A DNA stretch of 64,000 nucleotides from Paramagnetospirillum caucaseum (GTDB taxonomy: Bacteria; Pseudomonadota; Alphaproteobacteria; Rhodospirillales; Magnetospirillaceae): positions 94,723-158,722 of the forward strand of contig NZ_AONQ01000003.1 in the NCBI RefSeq assembly GCF_000342045.1. The letters are read 5' to 3'. Below the pieces are notes generated by a model that saw only the letters and a program-made list of their open reading frames with translations, was not told the DNA's origin and did not search any database. Of this stretch, positions 18,349-28,450 are shown one piece after another. The translations under genes were made by a program, and so were the position numbers. Positions within the stretch are counted from its first letter, which is position 1; every line of letters begins with the position of its first letter.

Positions 18349-19013
18349 TGGCGGTCCCCCCGGTGGGTTTCCAGATCGGCCAGGTCCAGGGTGTCGAAAC
18401 GCTCGCGGATGCGGAAGAAGAAGATGCCGAACAGGGTCATGGCCACCAGCACCGAGAACGCCACCGAGATCTCCACCACCAGCGGCATGCCCTTGGCCGA
18501 GACGGCGGCCAGGATCAGCCCGTTTTCCAGCGCCATGAAGCCCACCACCTGGGTCACCGCGTTGCGCCTTGTGATCATCATCAACAGGCCCAGCAGCACC
18601 ACGCTCATGGCCAGCGCCAGGCTTTCGCGGGTCAGGGCGGTGGCGTTGGCGGTGACGGGCAGCACCAGCAGGATGGACAGCGCCACCAACGCCACCCCGG
18701 CCATCATGGTCCAGCCGATGGACATGGCGGTCTCGACGTTCCTGTGGATGCCCAGCTGTTCCACCAGCCAATGCAGCGCGATGGGGACGATCATCGCCTT
18801 GAACACCAGGGCGATGGCGGCGGTGACGTAGAGATGCGGCGCGTGCTGGATGTGGGCCTGCCACGCGGCGGCGGCCGCCAGGGCCAGGGCCTGGAAGGCG
18901 AAGGTGTTCAAGACCGCGAACAGGCGGCGCTGGTAGAGCAGCTGGAAGCCGGCCATCAGCACCGTGGCGCCGATCAGGTGGGCGATGTCGTAGGAGATCT
19001 GGGCATTCGCCAT
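18345..19013 (-). CDS. HyfE-like membrane subunit (NuoK-related)
   Basis: A 222-residue membrane protein with about seven predicted helices. The C-terminal half carries NuoK-like features, namely ITRRNAVTQVVGFMALENGLILAA with a membrane glutamate and then SVLVAMTLFGIFFFRIRERFDTLDL, as in hydrogenase-4 component E. Start ATG at 19013 lies 7 bases after the stop of the NuoH-like gene; an in-frame GTG at 19022 is a less likely option. Position between the HyfC- and HyfF-like genes matches the hyf order. Confidence 0.88.
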   Translation of the reverse strand: MANAQISYDIAHLIGATVLMAGFQLLYQRRLFAVLNTFAFQALALAAAAAWQAHIQHAPHLYVTAAIALVFKAMIVPIALHWLVEQLGIHRNVETAMSIGWTMMAGVALVALSILLVLPVTANATALTRESLALAMSVVLLGLLMMITRRNAVTQVVGFMALENGLILAAVSAKGMPLVVEISVAFSVLVAMTLFGIFFFRIRERFDTLDLADLETHRGDRQ

Positions 19014-19018
19014 GTCCG

Positions 19019-19966
19019 TCACACCGCCTCCGAGACGTAGAGGAAGATGGTGGCCAGCAGGCCGAGCAGCAGGGCGCCGCCCAGGAAGTCGGCGTAGCGG
19101 AACACCCGCATCTTGGCGATGGAGGTCTCGAACACGCCCAAGGCGGTGGCCAGGATGAAGCACTTGGCCAGGAAGGCCCCCAGCCCGACCAGCACGGCGA
19201 CGGCGCCGTCGCCCGCCTGGGCCATGCCCCAGGGCGCGAACAACCCGCCGATCAGCGCCATGAACAGGGTCAGGCGCACCATGCCGGCCCCTTCCATCAG
19301 GGCCAGATGGCGGCCGGAATATTCCAGCACCATGGCCTCGTGCACCATGGTCAGTTCCAGGTGGGTGGCGGGGTTGTCGATGGGGATGCGGCCGTTCTCG
19401 GCGATGGCCACCATCACCAGGGCGGCCAGGGCCAGACCCAGCGAGACCTCGATACCCACCCCGCCCGACAGGATGAAGGCGATGATCTGGGCCGGCGCCG
19501 TGGTGCCGGAAATCAGCGACAGCGAGAAGGTGACCATCAGCATGGCCGGCTCGGCGAGACTGGCGATCATCATCTCGCGGGACGCCCCCAGCCCGCCGAA
19601 GCTGGTACCGATGTCCATGCCGGCCAGCGCCGTCCAGAAGCGTGCCAGGCCGAGCAGAGCCACCAGGGCGATCAGGTCGGCGGCCTGGGCCAGGAACAGG
19701 TTGGTGGTGAAGGCCGGCACGATGCAGGCGGCCAGCCACACCGCGCCGAAGGTGACGTAGGGTGCGGTGCGGAATATCCACGAGGCGGAATGGGCGACCA
19801 CCGCCTCCTTCTGCAAAAGGCGGTAGATATCGCGGTAGGGCTGGAACGGCGAGGCCCCGATGCGGCCGTTGAGGCGCGACTTGACCAGGCGCACCCAGCC
19901 GGTGATCAGCGGGCTCACCGCCACCACCAGGACGATCTGCAGCAATTGCCAGGCGATGGCGCTCAT
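19019..19966 (-). CDS. HyfC-like (NuoH-type) membrane subunit
   Basis: A 315-residue NuoH-like membrane anchor with about eight helices. Recognisable blocks are WVRLVKSRLNGRIGASPFQPYRDI near the N-terminus, SREMMIASLAEPAML, and the acidic loop ENGRIPIDNPATHLELTMVHEAMVLEYSGRHLAL, which in complex I family proteins connects the hydrophilic arm with the membrane arm. Its start overlaps the end of the HyfB-like gene by 4 bases. The acidic loop is intact, so coupling may still work even though the large subunit lacks nickel ligands. Confidence 0.92.
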   Translation of the reverse strand: MSAIAWQLLQIVLVVAVSPLITGWVRLVKSRLNGRIGASPFQPYRDIYRLLQKEAVVAHSASWIFRTAPYVTFGAVWLAACIVPAFTTNLFLAQAADLIALVALLGLARFWTALAGMDIGTSFGGLGASREMMIASLAEPAMLMVTFSLSLISGTTAPAQIIAFILSGGVGIEVSLGLALAALVMVAIAENGRIPIDNPATHLELTMVHEAMVLEYSGRHLALMEGAGMVRLTLFMALIGGLFAPWGMAQAGDGAVAVLVGLGAFLAKCFILATALGVFETSIAKMRVFRYADFLGGALLLGLLATIFLYVSEAV

Positions 19967-21972
19967 TGGTTCTGCCTCACCGCGACCACCAGCAGCATCA
20001 GCACCAGGGTGGTGAACATCATCAGCAGGTAGCGCCGCACCGTCAGGTACTGGATGCGGTTGACCAGGTCGGCGATGAAATCCACCGCCCGGCCGATGGT
20101 GGCGTAGAGCCCCACCCAGATCGGATCGATGACCCGCACCTTGAGTTCCGCCGGGCGGTTGTCGCCGGGGTCGGGCATGTCGACGCTTTCCCGGGCGGCG
20201 AAGATCGAGGCGCAGAACACCCGGCGCAGCGGCTGCGAGAAGCTCTGGCCGGTGTACTGGCTTTGGGGGATGTCCTCCTTGTGGCCGCAGTCCCAGGCAT
20301 CGGCGCGGCGCAGGCGTGAGGTGCCCAGCAGGCGGGCCAGCATCAGGGTGACGGCGCACAGCCCCAATCCGGTCATCACCAGCACCGTGCCGGAATAGGA
20401 GCCGCGCGTCGAGCTGACCGGCGACAGCCATGGCCAGCCCAGATCGGCCGAGACGGCGAACTGGACCCCGGTCAGCGGTGTCACCACATGGGACAGGGCG
20501 TCGGTGACGGTGACCGGAATGGCGCCCAGCACCACGCACATCACCGCCAGGAAGGCGACGGTGAGACGCATGCTGGCGGGAACCTGATGGGCCTCGGCCG
20601 CCGCCTGGGAGCGGGGCCTTCCCAGGAAGGCGATGCCGTAGGCGCGCACGAAGCAGGCGGCGGCCAGGGCGGCGGCCAGGGCCAGCATGGCGCCGACCAC
20701 CGGGACGCCGAACTTCATGGCCCAATGGGGCAGCGAGGGGCCCTTGAACAGCGACTGAAAGATCAGCCATTCCGACACGAAGCCGTTGAGTGGCGGCAGG
20801 GCGGCGATGGCCAGGGCGCCGACCAGGGCGGCGACGCCGTTCCACGGCATGCGCTTGGCGAGGCCGCCCAGCTTGCCCAGGTCGCGCTCGCCGGTGGCGG
20901 TGATCACCGCGCCGGCCGACAGGAACCACAGGGTCTTGAAGATGGAATGATTGACGATGTGGTAGAGCCCGGCCACCAGGGCCAGGGCGGCCAGGGTCTT
21001 CTCGCCGCTACCCTTGAAGGCGATGGCCAGGCCCAGGCCGATCATCACCACGCCGATGTTCTCCACCGTGGAATAGGCCAGCAGCTTCTTCAGGTCGTCC
21101 TGCAGGATGGCGTAGAGCACCCCCATCACGGCGGTGATGCCGCCGATCACCATCATCACCGCGCCCCAGGCCCAGTTCACCTCGCCATGCAGGTCGAACA
21201 GGATGCGGATCAGGCCGTACAGCGCCACCTTGGTCATCACGCCGCTCATCAGGGCCGAGACATGGCTGGGCGCCGCCGGATGGGCCAGCGGCAGCCAGGC
21301 GTGCAGCGGCACCAGCCCGGCCTTGGACCCCGCCCCCAGCAGGGCCAGCAGCACCACCAGGAAGCCGGAAACGCCGTCCAGTTTGGCGGCGCGCATGGCG
21401 GGGAAGGAATAGGCCCCCTCGCCGCCGGCCATCAGGCCGAAGCAGGTCAGCAGGCAGAAGGTGCCGAAACAGGCCATCACCAGATAGACGAAGGCGGCGT
21501 GGCGGTTCTCGGCGTTCTTGTGGTCGGCCAGCACCAGCAGCCACGAGGCCAGCGACATGAACTCCCAGGCCACCAGGAACATGAAGGCGTCGTCGGCGAT
21601 CAGCACCGCGTTCATGCCGAACAGGAACAGGGGATAGAACGGCGTCACCCGCCGGGGCTCGGGCAGATGCGAGCAATAGCCGATGCCGTAGGCCGAGGTG
21701 GCGGCGGCGGCGAGGTTGACCACCACCATGAACAGGGCCGACAGGTTGTCGAGGCGGAAATGGGCGGCCAGCCAGGGCAGACCGATGGGCAGCACGATGG
21801 CCGGACCGGTGCCCGGCGTCTGGCCCAGATGCTTGATGCCGCCGGCCAGCAGCACCAGCGAGGCAATCATGCAGCAGAAATAGATCAATCGGTGACGCCA
21901 CATTTCCGCACCGGCCGCCACGCCGAGCACGGCGAGGGCCAAAAGGGCGGAAAGGGCGGCAGCGATCAGCAT
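19963..21972 (-). CDS. HyfB-like (NuoL-type) proton-translocating membrane subunit
   Basis: A 669-residue membrane protein and first gene of the operon. It has the NuoL/HyfB core: LFGMNAVLIADDAFMFLVAWEFMSLASWLLV, LGAGSKAGLVPLHAWLPLAHPAAPSHVSALMSGVMTK (shown in pieces in the protein from about 230), KKLLAYSTVENIGVV, NHSIFKTLWFLSAGAV and LPPLNGFVSEWLIF. The C-terminus contains the DAWDCGHKE stretch found in HyfB relatives. Start MLIAAALSALL at 21972 is chosen; the frame stays open to 22068, but that extension is polar and unlike the family. A weak ribosome site leaves the start uncertain. Confidence 0.88.
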   Translation of the reverse strand: MLIAAALSALLALAVLGVAAGAEMWRHRLIYFCCMIASLVLLAGGIKHLGQTPGTGPAIVLPIGLPWLAAHFRLDNLSALFMVVVNLAAAATSAYGIGYCSHLPEPRRVTPFYPLFLFGMNAVLIADDAFMFLVAWEFMSLASWLLVLADHKNAENRHAAFVYLVMACFGTFCLLTCFGLMAGGEGAYSFPAMRAAKLDGVSGFLVVLLALLGAGSKAGLVPLHAWLPLAHPAAPSHVSALMSGVMTKVALYGLIRILFDLHGEVNWAWGAVMMVIGGITAVMGVLYAILQDDLKKLLAYSTVENIGVVMIGLGLAIAFKGSGEKTLAALALVAGLYHIVNHSIFKTLWFLSAGAVITATGERDLGKLGGLAKRMPWNGVAALVGALAIAALPPLNGFVSEWLIFQSLFKGPSLPHWAMKFGVPVVGAMLALAAALAAACFVRAYGIAFLGRPRSQAAAEAHQVPASMRLTVAFLAVMCVVLGAIPVTVTDALSHVVTPLTGVQFAVSADLGWPWLSPVSSTRGSYSGTVLVMTGLGLCAVTLMLARLLGTSRLRRADAWDCGHKEDIPQSQYTGQSFSQPLRRVFCASIFAARESVDMPDPGDNRPAELKVRVIDPIWVGLYATIGRAVDFIADLVNRIQYLTVRRYLLMMFTTLVLMLLVVAVRQNQ

Positions 21973-22136
21973 CGGCTGCGCGACCCCGCAAATACTCTGC
22001 TGCAGGACATGGTGACCGTCTCCCGTGAATCCCCTGTCACTGGAGCCGGTTTTTCCGGCCCTCTTCATCTCGTCTTATGGCGAGGAGATGGGAATCATAC
22101 CCACCCGAGGGGGCGGGCGCAAGGCCCCCCCAAGGT

Positions 22137-23411
22137 CTAATTTCGGGCCAAAGCCCGCCAGGCGATGTCGCGGCGGCAGAAGCCGCCGGGCCAGTCCAGG
22201 GCGTCCACCGCCTTGTAGGCGCGCTCGCGCGCCTCGGCCACGGTCTTGCCCCGCGCCGTGATGCCCAGCACCCGTCCACCGGTGGCGACCACCTGCCCGT
22301 CCTTCGTACCCGTGCCGGCATGCAGCACGGTGACGCCCTCCACCCTGGCCGCGCCGTCCAGTCCGCCGATCACCGTGTTCTTCTCGTAGGAACCGGGATA
22401 GCCCCTGGCGGCCATCACCACCACCAGGGCGACGTCGTCGGACCATGTCAGCTCGACGCCCGCCAACCGCCCTTCCGCCCCGGCGGCCAGCACCGGCAGC
22501 AGGTCGGATTCGAGGCGCGCCATCAGCACCTGACACTCGGGATCGCCGAAACGGACGTTGTATTCCAGCAGCTTGGGGCCATCCTTGGTCACCATGATGC
22601 CGGCGAACAGCACGCCGGTATAGGGCTTGCCCATCTCGGCCATGGTCTTGACCAGGGGCAGGATCGAGCGTTCCATGATTTCGGCCTGGATGGAATCGGT
22701 GACCACCGGGGCGGGGGAATAGGCGCCCATGCCGCCGGTGTTGGGGCCGGTGTCGCCGTCGCCCACCCGCTTGTAGTCCTGGGCGGCCACCAGGGGGAGC
22801 GCGGTCTTGCCGTCGCACAGGGCGAAGAACGAGCATTCCTCGCCATCGAGGAATTCCTCGATCACCAGTTCGTCGCCGGCCGCGCCGAACACCTTGTCGC
22901 CCATCATCATGTCGACGGCGCCCAGGGCCTCGTCCAGGGTCATGGCCACCACCACGCCCTTGCCGGCGGCCAGCCCGTCGGTCTTGACCACGATGGGGGC
23001 GCCCTTGGCGCGGATGAAGGCCTTGGCCTTGTCCATGTCGGTGAAGCGGCCGTACCAGGCGGTGGGAATGCCGGCCTTGGCGGCGACATCCTTCATGAAG
23101 CCCTTGGAGCCCTCCAGCTCGGCCGCCGCGGCCGAGGGGCCGAACACCTTGATGCCGGCGGCGCGGCACTTGTCGGCCAGGCCGAGGACCAGCGGCGCCT
23201 CCGGCCCCACCACCACCAGGTCGACGGCGTTGGCCTGGGCGAAGGCCAGCAGTTCGTCCACGTTCTCCGCCCCGATGGCGACGCATTCGGCGGCATCGGC
23301 GATGCCGGCATTGCCCGGCGCGCACCACAGCTTGGTGAGCAGGGGCGAAGACTTGAGCTTCCAGCACAGCGCATGCTCGCGCCCGCCCGAACCGACCACC
23401 AGAACCCGCAT
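22137..23411 (-). CDS. purD: Phosphoribosylamine-glycine ligase
   Basis: A 424-residue ATP-grasp enzyme, the second step of purine synthesis, joining glycine to 5-phosphoribosylamine. It starts with [19 protein letters not shown], the family signature, and holds the ATP-grasp lysine region [18 protein letters not shown] and the metal-binding end [15 protein letters not shown]. It is divergent from xseA and lies upstream of the hydrogenase-4-like operon, same strand, with a 164-base gap. Confidence 0.96.
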   Translation of the reverse strand: MRVLVVGSGGREHALCWKLKSSPLLTKLWCAPGNAGIADAAECVAIGAENVDELLAFAQANAVDLVVVGPEAPLVLGLADKCRAAGIKVFGPSAAAAELEGSKGFMKDVAAKAGIPTAWYGRFTDMDKAKAFIRAKGAPIVVKTDGLAAGKGVVVAMTLDEALGAVDMMMGDKVFGAAGDELVIEEFLDGEECSFFALCDGKTALPLVAAQDYKRVGDGDTGPNTGGMGAYSPAPVVTDSIQAEIMERSILPLVKTMAEMGKPYTGVLFAGIMVTKDGPKLLEYNVRFGDPECQVLMARLESDLLPVLAAGAEGRLAGVELTWSDDVALVVVMAARGYPGSYEKNTVIGGLDGAARVEGVTVLHAGTGTKDGQVVATGGRVLGITARGKTVAEARERAYKAVDALDWPGGFCRRDIAWRALARN

Positions 23412-23496
23412 TGTCGCCTCCCGGAGTGATGACAGGGGTCGTTTATCATTTCCGTCCGCGTTTGCAAATCACCGGCTCTTGCGCCACCATCCGGCC

Positions 23497-25008
23497 ATGA
23501 ACGACGACGCCCGTCCCGCCCCCACCAACGTCCCCGAATACTCGGTCTCCGAACTGTCTGCCGGCCTGCGCCGCACGGTGGAGGACGCCTTTTCCTTCGT
23601 CCGCGTCCGGGGCGAGATTTCCGGCTTCAAGCGCCATTCCTCGGGGCATCTCTATTTCGCGCTGAAGGACGCCGAGGCCGTGCTGGATTCCGTGTGCTGG
23701 CGCGGGTCCGCGTCCAAGCTGGCCATCGGGCCGGAGGACGGCATGGAGGTGGTGGCGACCGGGCGGCTGACCACCTATCCCGGCCGCTCCAAATACCAGA
23801 TGGTGGTCGAGCGCATGGAGCTGGCCGGCCAGGGCGCCCTGCTCAAGATGCTGGAGGACCGCAAGAAGCGGCTGATGGCCGAGGGGCTGTTCGATACGGC
23901 GAGGAAGCGTCCCATCCCCTTCCTGCCGGACGTCATCGGCGTGGTGACCTCGCCCACCGGCGCGGTGATCCGCGACATCCTCCACCGGCTGGCCGAGCGC
24001 TTCCCCCGCCGCGTGCTGCTGTGGCCGGTGGCCGTCCAGGGCGAGGGCGCGGCCGCCCAGGTGGCCGCCGCTATCCGGGGTTTCAACGCCCTGGAGCCGG
24101 GCGGCGCGGTGCCGCGCCCCGACGTGCTGATCGTGGCCAGGGGCGGCGGTTCGCTCGAAGACCTGATGGCCTTCAACGAGGAAATCGTGGTGAGGGCCGC
24201 CGCCGAGTCCGGGATTCCGCTGATCTCGGCGGTCGGGCACGAGACCGACACCACCCTGATCGATTTCGCCTCCGACCTGCGCGCCCCCACCCCCACGGCG
24301 GCGGCCGAGAAGGCGGTGCCGGTGCGCGCCGAGCTGGTCGCCACGGTGGCCGACATGGGGGCGCGCATGATCGGCGCCATGCAGCGCGGGCTGGAGGAGC
24401 GGCGCACCCGCCTCTCCCACACCTTCCGGGCGCTGCCCCATCCCCGCCGGGTGATGGAGGATTGCGCCCGCCGCCTGGACGAGCGGGCCGAGCGCCTGAA
24501 CAACGCGCCGCGCCTGCTGCTGGAGCGCCGCCGGGCCGAGCTGGACCGCCTGGGCGCGCGGCTCCGCCACCCGCGCGAGCAACTGGCCGAGGCCGGGCAC
24601 AGGCTGGCGGCGCTCGCCACCCGGCTCGACCACGCCATGAAGACGGCGGGTGCGGCCGAACGCGCCGCCAATGAGCGCCGGGCGCTGCAGCTGGAGCAGT
24701 CGGCCGCCCGCCTGACCCAGGCCATGCCCCGCCTGCTCGACGAGAAGATCCGGCGAGTGGCCCATGCCGGCCAGCTGCTGGAAAGCTTTTCCTATCGCAA
24801 GGTCTTGGAGCGCGGCTTCGCCGTGGTGCGGGACGAGCACGGCGCGCCGGTCACCTCCGTCGCGGCGACCACGCCGGGGGCCGGCTTGGGCGTCGAATTC
24901 GCCGACGGCAAGGTCGGCGTCCGGGTCGAGGGCAGCGCCGCCCCGCCCGTGCCCAAGCCGCACCGCAAGCCGACGACGCCCGACGGGCGGCAGGGCTCGC
25001 TGCTGTAG
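23497..25008 (+). CDS. xseA: Exodeoxyribonuclease VII large subunit
   Basis: A 503-residue subunit. Order: OB fold (about 12-115, VSELSAGLRRTVEDAF and VRGEISGFKRHSSGHLYFALKD), catalytic domain (IGVVTSPTGAVIRDILHRL, VARGGGSLEDLMAFNEE, SAVGHETDTTLIDFASDLRAPTPTAAAE), a long coiled coil (about 275-440) and a final small domain. It degrades single-stranded DNA with XseB, which is not in the window. The ATG at 23497 is chosen as it lines up with the family start; the frame is open further upstream across the purD promoter. Confidence 0.95.
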   Translation: MNDDARPAPTNVPEYSVSELSAGLRRTVEDAFSFVRVRGEISGFKRHSSGHLYFALKDAEAVLDSVCWRGSASKLAIGPEDGMEVVATGRLTTYPGRSKYQMVVERMELAGQGALLKMLEDRKKRLMAEGLFDTARKRPIPFLPDVIGVVTSPTGAVIRDILHRLAERFPRRVLLWPVAVQGEGAAAQVAAAIRGFNALEPGGAVPRPDVLIVARGGGSLEDLMAFNEEIVVRAAAESGIPLISAVGHETDTTLIDFASDLRAPTPTAAAEKAVPVRAELVATVADMGARMIGAMQRGLEERRTRLSHTFRALPHPRRVMEDCARRLDERAERLNNAPRLLLERRRAELDRLGARLRHPREQLAEAGHRLAALATRLDHAMKTAGAAERAANERRALQLEQSAARLTQAMPRLLDEKIRRVAHAGQLLESFSYRKVLERGFAVVRDEHGAPVTSVAATTPGAGLGVEFADGKVGVRVEGSAAPPVPKPHRKPTTPDGRQGSLL

Positions 25009-25091
25009 GTCATTGCCGAGGATTGTGGCGCTGATACCGGCGGGCGTTCCATCCGACCTTTCCCGTCATCCCTCGCCGGGGCTCGGAGGCT

Positions 25092-26705
25092 CTATGCCGA
25101 CGAGGGCAGGGCCACCGTGAAGCGCGCTCCGCCTTCCTCGCGATTCTCGGCGGTGATGACGCCGCCATGGGCCTCGACGATCTGGCGCGAGATGGACAGG
25201 CCCAGGCCGGAATGGGTGCCGAACTTCTCGCCCTCGGGCCGTTCCGAGTAGAAGCGCTCGAAGATGGCATCCAGCTTGTTGGGCGGAATGCCCGGCCCCT
25301 GGTCCTCGACGGCAAGCAGGATGCGCGCCCCCTCGCGCCGGGCGGCCAGACGGATCAGGCCGCCTTCGGGGCTGAACGACATGGCGTTGGCGATCAGGTT
25401 GCGCAGCACCTGGACCAGCCTTGATTCGATGCCCTGGATCATCAGGGCGTCCCCGGCCGGCCGTTCCATCTGGAAGCGCAGGCCGCGCTCCTCGCAGGTG
25501 CCGCCATAGATCTCGCCCATGGTGTCGAGCATGGCGGCGAGCGCCAGCGGCGCGGTCTCGGCCCGGCTCATCTCGGCGTCGATGCGCGACGCGTCGGAGA
25601 TGTCGCTGATCAGCCGGTCCAGGCGCCCGACGTCGTCCAGGACGATGGCCATCAGGCGGGCGCGCTTGTCCGGGTCGTCGATCCGTGCCGCCGTCTCGAC
25701 GGCGGAGCGCAGCGAGGTCAGCGGGTTCTTGATCTCGTGGGCCACGTCGGCGGCGAAGGCCTCGATGGCGTCCATGCGCCGCCACAGGGCCTCGGTCATC
25801 TCCTTCAGGGCCACGGACAGTTCGCCGATCTCGTCCCGGCGGGCCGACAGATCGGGGATGGCGTGGGCGCGGCCCTGGCCGTGGCGCACCCGCTCGGCGG
25901 CCAGGGCCAGCCGGCGGACCGGCCGGGCGATGGTGCCGGCCATGTAGAGCGAGACGCCGATGGTCAGCGCCAGCGACACGGCGAAGGCCTCCAGGATGGC
26001 GATGCGCACCTGGAACAGCGAGCGGGCGATGGTGGCCCCGTCGGCGGTGATCAGCAGGGCGCCCACCACCTGCTTGTAGCGCTGCACCGGCACCGCCACC
26101 GACAGGACCAGGGCGCCGTTCTGGCGCGAGCGCACCGTCCAGGCCAGCCGCCCGGCCATGGCGCTCATCACTTCCTCGAAATCGTCGGCGCGGGCGTTGC
26201 TCCGGTCGCGGTAGAGCGGCAGGGATTCGTCCCTGGGCATCCAGCGCGCCCAGCGGTCCCATTGCCGCGCCAGCCGGTCGGTCCAGTGGGGCGGCGTCGG
26301 CGACGGCAGTTCCTCGATATAGATCGAGCCCTTGGCGCCGCCCACCACGCGGGAATCGGCGGCCAGCTCGCCCACCGCCCCGAACAGCCGGGCGCGGAAT
26401 TTGGCCGGCTCGGACAGGCGGCGGACCATCTGCTGCGCCATGTCGGGATTGATCTCGAAGAAGCCCATCTCTTCCTCGAACACCGCGCCCTCGCCGATGG
26501 CGCCGGCCACCATCTCGGCCTGGGTGCCCAGCCCGTCCAACTCGGCGCGGATCAGCCCTTGCTTGTAGCGGTCCAGGTAGAACACTCCCACCACCAGCAC
26601 GATGGGGGCCAGCAGGTTGACCGCCAGGATGCGCCGGGTCAGCGGCGAGGCCAGCAGGCGCCAGCGGGTGCGGCGCCGCCGGGCGGGGGCGGGCTCACTC
26701 GTCAC
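25092..26705 (-). CDS. chvG: Stimulus-sensing histidine kinase ChvG
   Basis: A 537-residue inner-membrane kinase. The N-terminus has the alphaproteobacterial ChvG/ExoS layout: basic cytoplasmic start, TM at about 24-44, periplasmic stimulus-sensing region with NPDMAQQMVRRL, second TM (about 233-258), HAMP, H box VAHEIKNPLTSLRSA with H323, then N (NLIANAMSFS), G1 (VEDQGPGIP) and G2 (GLGLSISRQIVEAHGG) boxes. Start is GTG, 9 bases after chvI. ChvG senses acidity and envelope stress in relatives. Unlike many alphaproteobacteria, no hprK/PTS genes follow; xseA lies convergent. Confidence 0.92.
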   Translation of the reverse strand: MTSEPAPARRRRTRWRLLASPLTRRILAVNLLAPIVLVVGVFYLDRYKQGLIRAELDGLGTQAEMVAGAIGEGAVFEEEMGFFEINPDMAQQMVRRLSEPAKFRARLFGAVGELAADSRVVGGAKGSIYIEELPSPTPPHWTDRLARQWDRWARWMPRDESLPLYRDRSNARADDFEEVMSAMAGRLAWTVRSRQNGALVLSVAVPVQRYKQVVGALLITADGATIARSLFQVRIAILEAFAVSLALTIGVSLYMAGTIARPVRRLALAAERVRHGQGRAHAIPDLSARRDEIGELSVALKEMTEALWRRMDAIEAFAADVAHEIKNPLTSLRSAVETAARIDDPDKRARLMAIVLDDVGRLDRLISDISDASRIDAEMSRAETAPLALAAMLDTMGEIYGGTCEERGLRFQMERPAGDALMIQGIESRLVQVLRNLIANAMSFSPEGGLIRLAARREGARILLAVEDQGPGIPPNKLDAIFERFYSERPEGEKFGTHSGLGLSISRQIVEAHGGVITAENREEGGARFTVALPSSA

Positions 26706-26714
26706 GATAGCGCC

Positions 26715-27413
26715 TCACTCGTCCCGATAACGGTAGCCGACGCCGTACAGGGTCTCGATCTGGGCGAATTCGTCATCCACCTCGCGGAACTTCTTGCGCA
26801 GCCGCTTGACGTGGCTGTCGATGGTGCGGTCGTCCACGTAGATGGACTCGCCATAGGCGGCGTCGATCAGCTGGTCGCGGTTCTTGACATGGCCGGGACG
26901 CATGGCCAGCGACTTCAGCAGCAGGAATTCGGTGACGGTGAGATCGACGGCCTTGCCCTTCCAGGTACAGACGTGGCGGCCGGGGTCCAGCACCAGCAGG
27001 CCGCGCACCAGGGTCTCGCCGCCCTCTTCGTCCGGCCCGGCGGCGTTGGCCTCCAGGCGGCGGATCAGGGCGCGGATGCGCTCGATCAGCAGTTTCTGCG
27101 AGAACGGCTTCTTGATGTAGTCGTCGGCCCCCATGCGCAGGCCCAGCAACTCGTCGATCTCGTCGTCCTTGGAGGTGAGGAAGATCACCGGGATGGCCGA
27201 TTGCTTGCGCAGGCGCTGCAGCAGTTCCATGCCGTCCATGCGCGGCATCTTGATGTCGAGCACGGCGAGGTCGGCCGGCTGGCTGGTCAGGCCGCGCAGC
27301 GCCTCGGCCCCGTCGGTGTAGGTGCGCACCTTGAAGCCCTCGGCTTCCAGCGCCATGGAGACCGAGGTCAGGATGTTGCGGTCGTCGTCGACCAAGGCAA
27401 TGGTGTGGGACAA
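26715..27413 (-). CDS. chvI: Response regulator ChvI
   Basis: A 232-residue OmpR-type regulator: receiver with acidic residues near D9-D11, phospho-acceptor D53 ([13 protein letters not shown]), conserved KPF lysine ([11 protein letters not shown]), and a C-terminal winged helix ending [10 protein letters not shown]. Gene order chvI-chvG and the strong match to the ChvI/ExoS-ChvI type identify it. The upstream region is shared, in divergent orientation, with the cobalamin riboswitch of the cobalt transporter. Confidence 0.92.
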   Translation of the reverse strand: MSHTIALVDDDRNILTSVSMALEAEGFKVRTYTDGAEALRGLTSQPADLAVLDIKMPRMDGMELLQRLRKQSAIPVIFLTSKDDEIDELLGLRMGADDYIKKPFSQKLLIERIRALIRRLEANAAGPDEEGGETLVRGLLVLDPGRHVCTWKGKAVDLTVTEFLLLKSLAMRPGHVKNRDQLIDAAYGESIYVDDRTIDSHVKRLRKKFREVDDEFAQIETLYGVGYRYRDE

Positions 27414-27499
27414 GGCTACCCCTCCGTTCTGTCCTGGCCCAGCTTAGCAGGCCGGGAATGGTTTGCATCCCGATCATGGCGAAATTATAGTGCCCGGTG

Positions 27500-27692
27500 A
27501 TGGTTCCCCGGGTCCGGTGAGGGCGCGGGGTGAAAATGGGAACGCGGTGCGGCCCTCGAAAAGAGGGTCAATTCCATGACTGCCCCCGCAACTGTAAGCG
27601 GAGAGGTTCCGGCCTTTAGAGACGCCACTGGCCCGATATGGGCTGGGAAGGCTATGCCGGACCCCACGACCCGCGAGTCAGGAGACCTGCCA
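27500..27692 (+). promoter_or_regulatory. Cobalamin (AdoCbl) riboswitch
   Basis: The conserved core is seen in order: GGTTCC near 27502, GGGAACGCGGTGC from 27538, CTGCCCCCGCAACTGTAAGC from 27580, CGCCACTG from 27622, GGGAAGG from 27645 and the B12 box AGTCAGGAGACCTGCC at 27676-27691. These are the hallmarks of the class I cobalamin riboswitch. It precedes cbiM by about 110 bases, so B12 binding should turn off the cobalt transporter genes by transcription or translation control. The expression platform in the 108-base leader was not resolved. Confidence 0.96.
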
Positions 27693-27799
27693 TCATCGAG
27701 AGTCGCTTGCGAGCCCGTTCGGCCGGGGTGTGCCGTCGGGTCAGTTTTCCGTTTCGCGGCGACAGGTTCAAGTCTCTCGACGAACGGAGTCTGTTCATC

Positions 27800-28450
27800 A
27801 TGCATATCATGGAAGGGTTCCTTCCCGCCGGGCACGCGATTGCCTGGACCTGCATCTCCGCCCCCTTCGTGGTGCTGGGGGCGCGAGGCCTGAAGCGCAT
27901 CCTGGCGGAACGGCCGGAGGCGCGGCTCGACATCGCCGCATCGGCCGGCTTCACCTTCGTGCTGTCGGCCCTGAAGCTGCCCAGCGTCACCGGCTCGTGC
28001 TCGCATCCCACCGGCACGGCGTTGGGCGCCGTCCAGTTCGGTCCCGGCATCATGGCGGTGATCGGCACCATCGTCCTGCTGTTCCAGGGGCTGCTGCTGG
28101 CCCATGGCGGCCTGTCGACCATGGGGGCCAACGTGTTCTCCATGGCCATCGCCGGGCCATGGGTGGCCTATGGCGTGTGGCGGCTGGCCGGCCGGCTGGG
28201 CGTCCCCTTCGCCGTGGCGGTGTTCCTGGCCGCCTTCCTGGGCGACCTCGCCACCTACGTCACCACCTCGGTCCAGCTGGCTCTGGCCTTCCCCGACGCC
28301 GAGAGCGGCTTCGGCGGCGCCTTCGCCAAGTTCGCCGGCATCTTCGCCGTCACCCAGCTGCCGCTGGCGGTGGCCGAGGGACTGGTCACCGTGGTGGTGA
28401 TGAACGCCCTCAAGGGCCGCCGCATCCGCGTGGAAGGAGCCAAGGCATGA
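27800..28450 (+). CDS. cbiM: Cobalt ECF transporter substrate-capture subunit CbiM
   Basis: A 216-residue membrane protein. The start [17 protein letters not shown] is the family hallmark, whose N-terminal amine and His2 bind the metal, so the ATG at 27800 (and not the earlier in-frame codons inside the leader) is right. Further markers are [23 protein letters not shown] and the later [17 protein letters not shown]. It captures Co2+ (Ni2+ in some relatives) and partners with CbiN, CbiQ and CbiO. The riboswitch and downstream cobalamin genes favour cobalt. Confidence 0.96.
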   Translation: MHIMEGFLPAGHAIAWTCISAPFVVLGARGLKRILAERPEARLDIAASAGFTFVLSALKLPSVTGSCSHPTGTALGAVQFGPGIMAVIGTIVLLFQGLLLAHGGLSTMGANVFSMAIAGPWVAYGVWRLAGRLGVPFAVAVFLAAFLGDLATYVTTSVQLALAFPDAESGFGGAFAKFAGIFAVTQLPLAVAEGLVTVVVMNALKGRRIRVEGAKA

